This document shows, one piece after another, positions 50,068-58,944 of a DNA stretch of 64,000 nucleotides. This stretch comes from JAFGVL01 sp964546015. Lineage in GTDB: Bacteria; Bacteroidota; Bacteroidia; Bacteroidales; Paludibacteraceae. Numbering within the stretch: position 1 is the stretch's first letter; the number at the start of each line of letters is the position of its first letter. The stretch is from the NCBI GenBank assembly GCA_964546015.1, contig CAZJHO010000007.1:1-64000 (forward strand), written 5' to 3'. Both the position numbers and the translations under genes were made by a program. Below the pieces are notes generated by a model. It made no database searches. It saw only the letters and a list, made by a program, of their open reading frames with translations, and was not told the origin of the DNA.

Positions 50068-51246
50068 ATGAAAACAACCATTATATTAATAGCAAGCGTA
50101 CTGGCGATACAGATATCTGTCTTTGCGCAAAAGAATATTCAAACTGTATTATCGAGCATCGAAACAAATAATACTACATTAAAAAGCAGTAGAGAAAATG
50201 CCGAAGCACGAAAGCTCAATAATAAATCAATGATTGCCCTGCCTGCTCCCGAAATAGGATTCGGCTACCTGTGGGGAAGCCCTGCCGAAACGGGCAATCG
50301 TATTGATTTTAGCGTAACACAATCGTTCGACATACCTACCTTGATTGGCACAAAGAATAAACTTGCCAAGCAGCAAAACCAATTGGTTGATTTACAATAC
50401 CAAATAGCCCGGATGAATATCCTGCTTGAGGCAAAGCAACTGTGTGTCGATTTAATCTATTATAATATTTTACAAAAAGAATTAAACACACGCCTACAGC
50501 ATGCGCAAATTATTGCCCAAGCTTACGAAAAAAAGTTGCAGCAAGGCGATAGTAATATTTTGGAATATAATAAAGCAAAATTGAATTTTACCAATGTGCA
50601 AGGCGAATTATCGCGGGTGGAAATGGAGCGCAAAGCTTTGCTCACACAATTGAAAGGACTCAATGGCGGACAGGAAATCATGCTGGATGAATATCAATAC
50701 AGCGAAAAACCGCTTCCACTAAGTTTTGACGAATGGTACGCGCAAGCGGTACAGAAAAATCCATTTCTCGAATATGCAAGCCGGCAAGTAGAAGTTAACC
50801 AACGCGAAGTAACAGCAAGTAAGACAGCTGCTTTACCCACTTTCACCGTAGGATATATGAGCGAAAAAGTAGTGGGACAAAAATATCAAGGTATTACTAC
50901 CGGTATTTCTATCCCCCTATGGGAAAACAAAAACCGGATTAAACAAGCCAAAGCACAACTAAAAGCTGCCGAAAGCGAACAAGCAGACATTCACCAAAAA
51001 CATTACACACAATGGCAACTATTGTACAACCGTGCTGCCGGATTACAGCAAAGCGCTAAACAATACAAAGCAGCATTAGAAACAGCAAGCAACAATGCTC
51101 TGCTAAAAAAAGCCCTCGATGTGGGCGAAATATCCATCTTGGAATATATACTCGAAATGAGTTTTTATTACGACAGCATAACGCAAGCCCTACAAGCTGA
51201 GCGGGACTATCAACAGGCGGTTACTGAACTGTTGATGATGGAGTAA
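50068..51246 (+). CDS. TolC-family outer-membrane efflux channel
   Basis: Outer-membrane channel for the RND pump, 392 residues. Signal peptide MKTTIILIASVLAIQISVFAQ, then two outer-membrane-factor repeats with long heptad helices: the first around ESARENAEARKLNNKSMIALPAPEIGFGYLWG, with helices QIARMNILLEAKQLCVDLIYYNILQKELNTRLQHAQ; the second around REVTASKTAALPTFTVGYMSE and QAKAQLKAAESEQ. It is the last gene of the His-rich/adaptor/pump/channel cluster and is followed by a strong terminator. Confidence 0.9.
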   Translation: MKTTIILIASVLAIQISVFAQKNIQTVLSSIETNNTTLKSSRENAEARKLNNKSMIALPAPEIGFGYLWGSPAETGNRIDFSVTQSFDIPTLIGTKNKLAKQQNQLVDLQYQIARMNILLEAKQLCVDLIYYNILQKELNTRLQHAQIIAQAYEKKLQQGDSNILEYNKAKLNFTNVQGELSRVEMERKALLTQLKGLNGGQEIMLDEYQYSEKPLPLSFDEWYAQAVQKNPFLEYASRQVEVNQREVTASKTAALPTFTVGYMSEKVVGQKYQGITTGISIPLWENKNRIKQAKAQLKAAESEQADIHQKHYTQWQLLYNRAAGLQQSAKQYKAALETASNNALLKKALDVGEISILEYILEMSFYYDSITQALQAERDYQQAVTELLMME

Positions 51247-51290
51247 AAAAGATTCTCCCTCATTTTAAGTTTGAGGGAAAATCTTTTTTT
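51245..51290 (+). terminator. Strong terminator of the efflux cluster
   Basis: A long stem: aaaaagatt with aatcttttt outside and tccctca (51256-51262) with tgaggga (51272-51278) inside, separated by a one-base mismatch, followed by eight T. It begins at the stop codon of the channel gene. Confidence 0.9.
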
Positions 51291-51530
51291 TGAATTTTCG
51301 ATAAACTACTATTTCAATATGGCAAAGACTGCAAATCTGCGACAGCAATGATCAGGAAGGTATAATTTCTCTGTTTTTATATAAATCCTAATTAATTTTT
51401 ACTAATTTTTTCTTTATAATTACTTTATTGTTCACTATATAAACCTCTCTTTGAACGAAGTGTAGATTTTCCGATATTTCGGAATAAACCCTGCCTAAAG
51501 CAAAGAGAATAAATTGTTAATATTTAATTT

Positions 51531-52979
51531 TTATTCCTTTTGTAATTTACTGCGTCGCATACCATAACCGAAATATATGATAAACCCGGCAGCAGTCCAA
51601 CCAATGAGGCGCAACCATGTGTTCCATGGAAGAGATACCATTTGCATAATACAAAGTGCAGCACCAAGTATGGGAAGAAATGGAACTAAAGGAGTTTTGA
51701 ATGGACGATTAAGATTGGGTTGTGTTTTGCGTAGAACAATTATAGACAAGCATACAATGGTGAAAGCCAAGAGTGTGCCTATCGAAACAAGTTCGCTAAG
51801 TACATGTAAAGGAAATAAGCCGGCAATAAGCCCGGTTACAACGCAGGAAAAAATAGTAGCATTGAAAGGTGTGGCGTGTTTTTTATGTACTTTTGAGAAA
51901 ATACTGGGCAACAATCCATCACTCGAAATAGCAAAATAAATGCGCGATTGTCCTATCATCATTACCAAAATTACGGAACTCAAACCGGCAATAGCACCCA
52001 ATTTTATAAACGGACTAAGCCAAGCTAAACCTTCTCCGGTACGGTCGATCGCTAAAGCAATAGGAGCGTCTACATTTAATTCCTTGTAGTTTACAATGCC
52101 TGTGAGGACAGTAGTTACGGCAACATAAAGGATGGCACAAATCAGCAATGAAAATAAAATGCTTCTGGGCATATCTTTTTGAGGATTTTTAGCTTCTTGC
52201 GCAGCGGTGGATAAAGCATCAAAGCCAAGAAACGCGTAAAAAACGACACCTGCCCCACGCAAAATACCACTCCAGCCAAACTTTCCAAATTCTCCTGTAT
52301 TTTGGGGGATATACGGATGAAAGTTGCCGATATCAATATATGATAGTCCAAACCCGATAAATAAAAGAATAACGCTTACTTTGATAACCACGATGATATT
52401 ATTTACCCATGCAGATTCTTTGATTCCGCCAATCAACATAGCCGTAATAACGCCCACAATAAACACTGCCGGGAAGTTGATGATACTTCCCGTCCAGATC
52501 CATTCGTTGTTCACATGGTCGAAGGTAGCTTGGCTGATTTGAGCAGGCAAGTGGATACCCCAGCCATGCAACAAACTCATCATATATCCCGACCAACCTA
52601 CGGCTACACTGGAACAGGCAAAAAGATATTCCAAAATCAAAGTCCACCCGATAAACCATGCCAACACCTCGCCCATAGTCAAGTAACTGTACGAATAAAC
52701 GCTTCCGGCAACAGGCATCATAGCTGCCAATTCGGCATAGCACAAACCTGCGAGGATACATGCCATTGCCGAAACTATAAAAGAAATACTCAATGCAGGG
52801 CCTGCGTATTGTGCCGCAGCTTGTCCGGTAATAACAAAAATACCTGTCCCGACAATAGCACCTATTCCCAAGGCAATCAAATTAGAAAGTGAAAGGCTGC
52901 GCTTGAGACCATTATTTTCGTCTCCATATTGAGAGAGTGTGAGTAAAATATTTTTTTTTCGAAATAATTTTTTCAACAT
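51531..52979 (-). CDS. APC superfamily amino-acid permease (CAT type)
   Basis: Inner-membrane amino-acid transporter of 482 residues with about twelve to fourteen hydrophobic segments. It starts with a basic tail, then LSLSNLIALGIGAIVGTGIFVITGQAAAQYAGPALSISF, the APC substrate-site helix 1 (GIGAIVGTGIF), and has AGSVYSYSYLTMGEVLAWFIGWTLILEY and FYAFLGFDALSTAAQEAKNPQKDMPRSI, the cationic amino-acid transporter pattern. Substrate is not determinable. A run of nine A occupies codons 7-10. The 240-base gap on its 3' side holds no gene or strong signal. Confidence 0.9.
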   Translation of the reverse strand: MLKKLFRKKNILLTLSQYGDENNGLKRSLSLSNLIALGIGAIVGTGIFVITGQAAAQYAGPALSISFIVSAMACILAGLCYAELAAMMPVAGSVYSYSYLTMGEVLAWFIGWTLILEYLFACSSVAVGWSGYMMSLLHGWGIHLPAQISQATFDHVNNEWIWTGSIINFPAVFIVGVITAMLIGGIKESAWVNNIIVVIKVSVILLFIGFGLSYIDIGNFHPYIPQNTGEFGKFGWSGILRGAGVVFYAFLGFDALSTAAQEAKNPQKDMPRSILFSLLICAILYVAVTTVLTGIVNYKELNVDAPIALAIDRTGEGLAWLSPFIKLGAIAGLSSVILVMMIGQSRIYFAISSDGLLPSIFSKVHKKHATPFNATIFSCVVTGLIAGLFPLHVLSELVSIGTLLAFTIVCLSIIVLRKTQPNLNRPFKTPLVPFLPILGAALCIMQMVSLPWNTWLRLIGWTAAGFIIYFGYGMRRSKLQKE

Positions 52980-53098
52980 GAATTTAGTAATAATATTTTT
53001 TGATAAATTTTCTATTGACTAAAATTAATCTCTCCCTTTAGTGGTAAAGCTGAACAAATTGAATACTTGTATTTAAAACAATAAAATCGCACCTCTTT

Positions 53099-55195
53099 TC
53101 ATTTCGATCTCTTGACCCCATTGCGTATTAGCAAAGCATCAATACTAGGATCTTGCCCTCGGAAGCGTTTATAAAGCAGAGCCGGATCTTCGCTGCCACC
53201 TTTAGATAAGATATTATCGCGGAACGAAGCAGCTGTTTTTGAATCGAAAATACCGTTTTTCTTAAATACTGAAAAAGCATCAGCATCCAATACTTCTGCC
53301 CATTTGTAGCTGTAATAACCGGCAGCATAACCTCCGGCAAAAATATGGCTGAACTGTACGCTCATACAAGTTTCGTCCATTTGAGGTAAAACGATGGCTT
53401 TACTCCACGCTTTTCTTTCAAAATTTTGAACATCACCTTTAAATAGTTTCTTCTCCGTATGCCAAGCCATATCCAAATAGCCAAAGCTCAGTTGACGCAA
53501 ACAAGCATATCCTACATTGAAATTTTCGGATGCTTTTATTTTATCGATCAATTCAGCAGGAATCTTTTCTCCTGTTTGGTAATGTGTGGCAAATCCATCA
53601 AGGTATTCTTTTTCGGTAGCCCAATTTTCCATTATCTGCGATGGAAGCTCTACAAAATCCCAATATACACTAGTTCCCGAAAGGCTCTCGTAAGTACACT
53701 CGGAAAGTATTCCATGAAGCGAATGTCCGAACTCGTGCAAAAAAGTATTGAATTCATCAAAGGTAAGCAACGCCGGTTGATCACCTACAGGGCGGGTAAA
53801 GTTCATTACTAAAGTGATTTGCGATCGTTCGTCCACACCGTTCTCTATCCATTGCCCCTTCAGGCTCGACATCCACGCGCCGCTTCGTTTACCATCGCGT
53901 GGAAAGAAATCAGTATAAAGAATCGCCTTTAATTTTCCCTTTTCATCGTACACTTCGAAAGCTTCAACATCCGGATGATATAGTTGTATTTCGGTGTTTT
54001 TCTTAAATTGCAACCCATACAAACGAGTAGCCAGACCAAATACACCTTTTTTTACATTCTCCAATTCAAAATAAGGTTTCAGTTGTTCGTCGTTTATACT
54101 GTATTTTTCTTCTTTCAGTTTTTCCGAGTAATAACTCCAATCCCAAGGCATAAGAGCTTCGGCAAATCCTTTGGATTTCGCAAAGCTTTGGACATCAGCA
54201 ACATCTTGTTTAGCTTTGGGTGTGTAAGCTTCCAATAATTCATTGAGCAATTTGTATACATTTTTTTCATTTTTTGCCATGCGCCGATGTAAAGCATATT
54301 CGGCATAGTCTTTATAACCAAGTAACTGAGCGATTTGTAAGCGAAGATTCACGATCTTTTTTACTATATCCCTGTTATCATATTTGCCACCCAAAGCTTT
54401 AGTATTATACGCCATGTACAACTCTTGTCGTAAAGCTCGATCATCAGCATATTTCATAAAAGGGATATAACTCGGTGCCGAAAGGTCGAATACCCAACCT
54501 TCTTTACCTTTTTCCTGTGCTTTGAGTTCGGCAGCTTTCAGAATATCAGCAGGAATGCCGAATAATCTGGTTTCATCGGTAATAGTAAGCGAATAAGCAT
54601 TGGTTGCTTTCAATACATTTTGGCTGAATTGAAGTTGTGCCAGATTCAATTCTTCGGTATATTTTTTATATTTTTCTTTATCACTTGTAGAAAGTGTAGC
54701 TCCGTTTCTCACGAACGATTCGTAGGATTTTTCCAACAACATTTGTTGTTCTTGTGTAAGTGATAAATTTACCCGGCTATCATACACTGTTTTTACTCGT
54801 TGAAATAGTTTTTCGTTCATCGAAATATTATTCGCATGAGCTGTTTCTTCAGGAGCAATGGTCTGGGCAATCGAATCCATTTCATCGGAAGTTTCAGAGC
54901 TTGTCAGGTTATAAAAACAGTTTTGTACACGGCTCAAAACTTTTCCGGAATATTCCAAGGCTTCAATTGTATTGGTAAAAGTAGGAGCTTCAGGATTATC
55001 GGCTATAGCTTTTACTTCGGCAGCATGTAAGCGCATTCCTTCACGCATAGCGGGGAGATAATCATCTATTCTTATTTCGTTAAAAGGGATTGTGCCAAAA
55101 GGCGTTTTGTAGGGTTGCAAAAAAGGATTGTTACTTACTTGTGCCATAAGAGTTGTAGTTAATATAAGTGAGAATATAAACGATTTTGTTTTCAT
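53099..55195 (-). CDS. dcp: Exported M3 family zinc peptidase, Dcp-like
   Basis: Peptidyl-dipeptidase/oligopeptidase of the M3 family, 698 residues. It has a signal peptide (MKTKSFIFSLILTTTLMAQ), so it should act in the periplasm or on the lipid-anchored face, then the family start NPFLQPYKTPFGTIPFNEIRIDDYLPAM and the zinc motif FHEFGHSLHG near residue 485, with YESLSGTSVYWDFVELPSQIMENW downstream supplying the third ligand Glu region. Its ATG shares the A of the dnaX stop (TGATG), indicating translational coupling, though no functional link is known. Confidence 0.93.
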   Translation of the reverse strand: MKTKSFIFSLILTTTLMAQVSNNPFLQPYKTPFGTIPFNEIRIDDYLPAMREGMRLHAAEVKAIADNPEAPTFTNTIEALEYSGKVLSRVQNCFYNLTSSETSDEMDSIAQTIAPEETAHANNISMNEKLFQRVKTVYDSRVNLSLTQEQQMLLEKSYESFVRNGATLSTSDKEKYKKYTEELNLAQLQFSQNVLKATNAYSLTITDETRLFGIPADILKAAELKAQEKGKEGWVFDLSAPSYIPFMKYADDRALRQELYMAYNTKALGGKYDNRDIVKKIVNLRLQIAQLLGYKDYAEYALHRRMAKNEKNVYKLLNELLEAYTPKAKQDVADVQSFAKSKGFAEALMPWDWSYYSEKLKEEKYSINDEQLKPYFELENVKKGVFGLATRLYGLQFKKNTEIQLYHPDVEAFEVYDEKGKLKAILYTDFFPRDGKRSGAWMSSLKGQWIENGVDERSQITLVMNFTRPVGDQPALLTFDEFNTFLHEFGHSLHGILSECTYESLSGTSVYWDFVELPSQIMENWATEKEYLDGFATHYQTGEKIPAELIDKIKASENFNVGYACLRQLSFGYLDMAWHTEKKLFKGDVQNFERKAWSKAIVLPQMDETCMSVQFSHIFAGGYAAGYYSYKWAEVLDADAFSVFKKNGIFDSKTAASFRDNILSKGGSEDPALLYKRFRGQDPSIDALLIRNGVKRSK

Positions 55196-56970
55196 CAGTC
55201 TTCTAATATCAATTTTAATTCTGTTACTAATTTTTCAAAAATCGGATTATTTTTTATCATTTCTTCGAATATATCTCGAGGTAATTTTACTCTATTCAAT
55301 TCTTTGGTTTCATCAATAATAATTTTCATTTGAAGAAAATCATTATTTAATTCATCTGCTAGAAATTGTAACAATCTGGATTTTATTTCATCGAATGATT
55401 TTTGTTGAATAACATTGTTGACCATTACTTCAAATGAACCGTCCGTTTTCAAAGAAGGGAGATTCAGTTCCATTGTTTGCATCAAGTGGATTTGTTCTAT
55501 TGGTAAACTTTTCGCAAATTTTAACCATACAGCCGATAATTCTTTTTGAGAAAAAGATTCATTGCGATCTTTTCTTTCAATTGCAATTATATTTCCTGTA
55601 GTTTCTTTAGAAGATTTATTAATGGAAATACTTGTAGGAGCAGTTACTTTAGGTGACGCAGATGAAAAAACAGGTTTTTGTTCCACGACCGGCTCTTCCC
55701 TAACGGGAGATTGCACCACAGGTTCAGAAACAAGCGGTTGTTCTGCTATTTGTTGAGGTTGAATTGTTGGTGTCTGTTGGTGTGTAACTTCCGGTGTAGT
55801 TACTTTTTCTTTTGAGAGAAATATTTTTTCAATAACAACTTTTTCTTCGGATGATTCAACTAAATCAGTTTTTTTTTTATCCGAAAGTTGACACAATCGG
55901 ATTAAAGTGATTTCCACTAATAATCGTTTATTTTTACTTTGACGATAATTCAAATCACAATCATTAGCAATTTTCAATGCTTGATACAAGAAATTTGTTT
56001 CGCATTTTGTTGCCTGATTTAAGTAGGCTTCGCCAATAGAAGCACCTACTTCGAGTAGCTTTACGGTAGCAGGGTCTTTACACACCATTACATCGCGCAA
56101 ATGAGCGCTTAGTCCAGAAATAAAATGTCCTCCATCAAATCCTTTGCTCAAAATTTCATTAAAAATCATCAAAGCACCAGCAACTTCTCCGGCAATAAAA
56201 GTGTCAACCAATCGGAAATAATAGTCATAATCAAGCACATTGAGGTTTTCAATTACATCTTTATAAGTAATTGTATCACCACAAAAACTCGCCACTTGAT
56301 CGAAAATAGAAAGCGCATCGCGCATTCCTCCGTCGCTTTTTTGAGCAATTACATTCAAGGCTTCGGGCTCGACTGTGATATTTTCTTTTTGAGCAACATA
56401 TTGCAAATGTCCTACCGTATCTGCAATGGTAATACGATTGAAATCGTAAATCTGGCAACGCGATAAAATAGTCGGAATTATTTTATGTTTTTCGGTGGTA
56501 GCAAGGATAAAGATAGCGTGTGCAGGGGGTTCTTCCAATGTTTTCAAAAAGGCGTTGAACGCCGCTTGTGAAAGCATGTGTACCTCGTCGATTATATACA
56601 CGCTGTATTTGCCTATTTGTGGCGGTATGCGAACTTGATCAATAAGCAAGCGAATATCTTCGACCGAATTATTGGAAGCTGCATCCAGCTCGTGAATATT
56701 GTAGGAGCGTTGTTCGTTGAATGACACACACGATTCACAAACATTACATGCTTCATGTCCGGCTGTAAGATTTTGGCAGTTTATCGTTTTGGCAAAAATA
56801 CGCGCACAAGTGGTTTTTCCAACACCTCTCGGTCCGCAAAAAAGATAAGCATGTGCCAAATGATTTGTGATAATCGCGTTTTTGAGGGTTGTAACCAAAG
56901 CATGTTGCCCAACTACCGATTCAAATGTAGAAGGACGATATTTAAGTGCAGAAACAATAAAATTTTCCAT
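55195..56970 (-). CDS. dnaX: DNA polymerase III subunit gamma/tau
   Basis: Clamp-loader ATPase, 591 residues. AAA+ domain with Walker A GPRGVGKT at 46-53, zinc module Cys65, Cys75, Cys78, Cys81, Walker B IIDEVHML and sensor 1 ILATTE, SRC motif SRCQIYDF; collar domain to about residue 362. After an A10 tract (codons 365-368) comes a low-complexity Glu/Pro/Gln/Thr linker (about 370-455) and a tau-like C-terminal domain to 591. A one-base slip at the A10 run in either direction ends the protein at 368-369 residues, close to the size of gamma truncation after domain III. Stop overlaps the dcp start. Confidence 0.96.
   Translation of the reverse strand: MENFIVSALKYRPSTFESVVGQHALVTTLKNAIITNHLAHAYLFCGPRGVGKTTCARIFAKTINCQNLTAGHEACNVCESCVSFNEQRSYNIHELDAASNNSVEDIRLLIDQVRIPPQIGKYSVYIIDEVHMLSQAAFNAFLKTLEEPPAHAIFILATTEKHKIIPTILSRCQIYDFNRITIADTVGHLQYVAQKENITVEPEALNVIAQKSDGGMRDALSIFDQVASFCGDTITYKDVIENLNVLDYDYYFRLVDTFIAGEVAGALMIFNEILSKGFDGGHFISGLSAHLRDVMVCKDPATVKLLEVGASIGEAYLNQATKCETNFLYQALKIANDCDLNYRQSKNKRLLVEITLIRLCQLSDKKKTDLVESSEEKVVIEKIFLSKEKVTTPEVTHQQTPTIQPQQIAEQPLVSEPVVQSPVREEPVVEQKPVFSSASPKVTAPTSISINKSSKETTGNIIAIERKDRNESFSQKELSAVWLKFAKSLPIEQIHLMQTMELNLPSLKTDGSFEVMVNNVIQQKSFDEIKSRLLQFLADELNNDFLQMKIIIDETKELNRVKLPRDIFEEMIKNNPIFEKLVTELKLILED
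55869..55878 (-). promoter_or_regulatory. A10 slippage tract in dnaX
   Basis: The coding strand reads GAT AAA AAA AAA ACT GAT TTA G, ten consecutive A. Adding one A gives AAA AAC TGA (stop); removing one gives AAA CTG ATT TAG (stop). Thermus dnaX makes gamma by slippage at an A-run of similar length; here the tract lies at residues 365-368, just after the clamp-loader domains. Confidence 0.6.
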
Positions 56971-56987
56971 ATCCAGAATTTAGCACA

Positions 56988-56995
56988 CAAAGATA
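56988..56995 (-). promoter_or_regulatory. Promoter -7 box for dnaX
   Basis: Minus-strand TATCTTTG, exact consensus, 18 bases before the dnaX ATG at 56970. No -33 TTG at 19 bases. Confidence 0.6.
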
Positions 56996-57033
56996 AATAA
57001 AAACTTGAAAGAGAAGAATTACTTGTATGAGCA

Positions 57034-57063
57034 TTGTGTAGAATATAAAAATTTCTATTTTTG
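57034..57063 (+). promoter_or_regulatory. Canonical promoter for the phosphatase gene
   Basis: TTG (57034-57036), 19 bases, then TATTTTTG (57056-57063) followed by CATC. The ATG at 57074 follows 11 bases later, so the mRNA may be nearly leaderless and the longer frame from 57005 is excluded. Confidence 0.7.
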
Positions 57064-57073
57064 CATCTTTAAT

Positions 57074-57556
57074 ATGAAGAAATCTATTCTTTTCGTTTGT
57101 TTAGGGAATATTTGTCGCTCTCCGATGGCAGAAGAAATTATGAAAACTCTTTTAAATGAAAATAAATTAAATAATTTCATAGAAATTGATTCTGCGGGAA
57201 TATTAAGTGTACATCAAGGTAAACTGCCCGACCTCCGTATGCGTGAGCATGCTTTTGCCCGGAGTTATAATCTTACACATCGGTCTCGTCCTGTAAAAAA
57301 TGTCGATTTCGATAAATTTGACCTTATAATAGGAATGGACGACAGCAACATAAATGCTCTTGAACGATTAGCCCCAACTCTCGAAGCAAAAGAAAAAATC
57401 AAAAAAATGGCAGACTTTTTCAGCAATACAGTCCGATATGATTATGTGCCTGACCCATATTACGGAGGTTCACAAGGATTTAATCTTGTAATTGATTTAT
57501 TGGAAGATGGATGCAAAAATCTTTTAAATTCAATGATTCAAAAATTCGAAAATTAA
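57074..57556 (+). CDS. Low molecular weight protein-tyrosine phosphatase
   Basis: Phosphatase of 160 residues. The P-loop CLGNICR at 9-15 gives nucleophile Cys9 and Arg15; the general-acid loop DPYYGG has Asp127. Such enzymes often counter tyrosine kinases of polysaccharide export (Wzb type), but no kinase gene is near. The start at 57074 gives the family N-terminus MKKSILFVCLGNICRSPMAE; the upstream frame overlaps the promoter. Followed after 31 bases by the nucleoside permease gene. Confidence 0.93.
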   Translation: MKKSILFVCLGNICRSPMAEEIMKTLLNENKLNNFIEIDSAGILSVHQGKLPDLRMREHAFARSYNLTHRSRPVKNVDFDKFDLIIGMDDSNINALERLAPTLEAKEKIKKMADFFSNTVRYDYVPDPYYGGSQGFNLVIDLLEDGCKNLLNSMIQKFEN

Positions 57557-57587
57557 TCCTTAAATCTTTTGAATCAAGTACTTTATT

Positions 57588-58820
57588 ATGAAACTTAGAT
57601 TAATCTTTTTAAACTTCTTACAATTTTTTGTTTGGGGTTCATGGTTAATTACTATCAGTAATTATTGGTTTGGGACAAAAGGCTGGTCGAGCAGCGACTT
57701 TGGCATCATATTTTCTACCATGGGTATTGCATCGCTATTTATGCCGGCACTTATGGGTATGGTTGCTGATCGTTGGATGAATGCCGAAAAATTATATGCG
57801 ATTTTGCACATTCTTACTGCGGCTGCATTATTTACTATTCCACAAATAGATAGTCCTAATACATTCTTTTGGGGAATTTTAATTGCGATGATTTTTTATA
57901 TGCCGACCATTGCTTTGGCAAATTCTATTGCTTATACCATACTCAAAAACAACGGTTACGATATTGTAAAAGATTATCCGCCAATCCGTGTCTTTGGCAC
58001 AATTGGCTTTATTGTTGCTATGTGGGTTGTAAATCTCACAGGGAATAAATCTTCTGAAAATCAGTTCTATATTGCAGCTACTGCAGGATTATTATTAGGG
58101 CTGTATTCATTTTTATTACCTAAATGTCCGCCTCTTGGTAATAAAGCTGAGAAAAAATCGTTAGTTGAAGTATTAGGTTTGAGAGCTTTTACTTTGTTTA
58201 AAGAAAAACGAATGGTATTATTTTTCGTTTTCTCAATGTTTTTAGGAGCAGCTTTACAATTAACTAATGCATATGGAGATGTGTTTTTGGATGAATTTAA
58301 ATATATAGCTGAGTATAAAGACTCGTTTGTGGTAAAATATTCAACCATCATAATGTCTATTTCTCAAATGTCCGAAACATTGTTTATTCTTACCATACCA
58401 TTCTTTATGAAACGATTTGGAATTAAAAATGTAATGTTGATAAGTATGCTGGCTTGGGTTCTCCGTTTCGGCTTATTTGGTTTTGGTAATCCTACTGATG
58501 GGCTTTGGATGATTATTCTTTCGTGCATCGTTTATGGAATGGCATTTGATTTCTTTAATATTTCAGGATCTCTATTTGTAGAAATAACCGTTAAACCGGA
58601 AATTCGTTCCAGTGCACAAGGATTATTTATGATGATCAATGGTGTTGGAGCTATTTTAGGAAGTACCATTAGCGGTTGGCTTATCGAAACTTACTATACA
58701 ACCAATGGCATTAAAGATTGGCATTCCGTTTGGCTTGTTTTTGCAGGATATGCATTAATCATTACTATTTTATTTGCTATATTTTTCAGATATAAAAAAG
58801 AAGAAACGAACATAATTTAA
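57588..58820 (+). CDS. Nucleoside:H+ symporter family MFS permease (NupG-like)
   Basis: Inner-membrane transporter, 410 residues, twelve predicted membrane helices. It starts MKLRLIFLNFLQFFVWGSWLITISNYW, the nucleoside permease (NHS) family beginning, with MGIASLFMPALMGMVADRW after helix 2, KDYPPIRVFGTIGFIVAMWVVN, and GMAFDFFNISGSLFVE in the second half. Likely imports nucleosides with protons. Possibly co-transcribed with the phosphatase gene. Confidence 0.88.
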   Translation: MKLRLIFLNFLQFFVWGSWLITISNYWFGTKGWSSSDFGIIFSTMGIASLFMPALMGMVADRWMNAEKLYAILHILTAAALFTIPQIDSPNTFFWGILIAMIFYMPTIALANSIAYTILKNNGYDIVKDYPPIRVFGTIGFIVAMWVVNLTGNKSSENQFYIAATAGLLLGLYSFLLPKCPPLGNKAEKKSLVEVLGLRAFTLFKEKRMVLFFVFSMFLGAALQLTNAYGDVFLDEFKYIAEYKDSFVVKYSTIIMSISQMSETLFILTIPFFMKRFGIKNVMLISMLAWVLRFGLFGFGNPTDGLWMIILSCIVYGMAFDFFNISGSLFVEITVKPEIRSSAQGLFMMINGVGAILGSTISGWLIETYYTTNGIKDWHSVWLVFAGYALIITILFAIFFRYKKEETNII

Positions 58821-58944
58821 CAACAACAGAAAACAATGATTATATCTGCGAGTTCTATCTTTCCATTGAAAATTAATATTACAATAAGATAAAACATCCG
58901 TAACAAATATTGTCCTCTAACCATAATTTTGAAAGAAAAAAAAT

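Noticed and set aside
53099..56970. dcp-dnaX overlap as a frameshift fusion
   Set aside because: Each gene has a full-length family protein with its own start; the one-base TGATG overlap is ordinary translational coupling.
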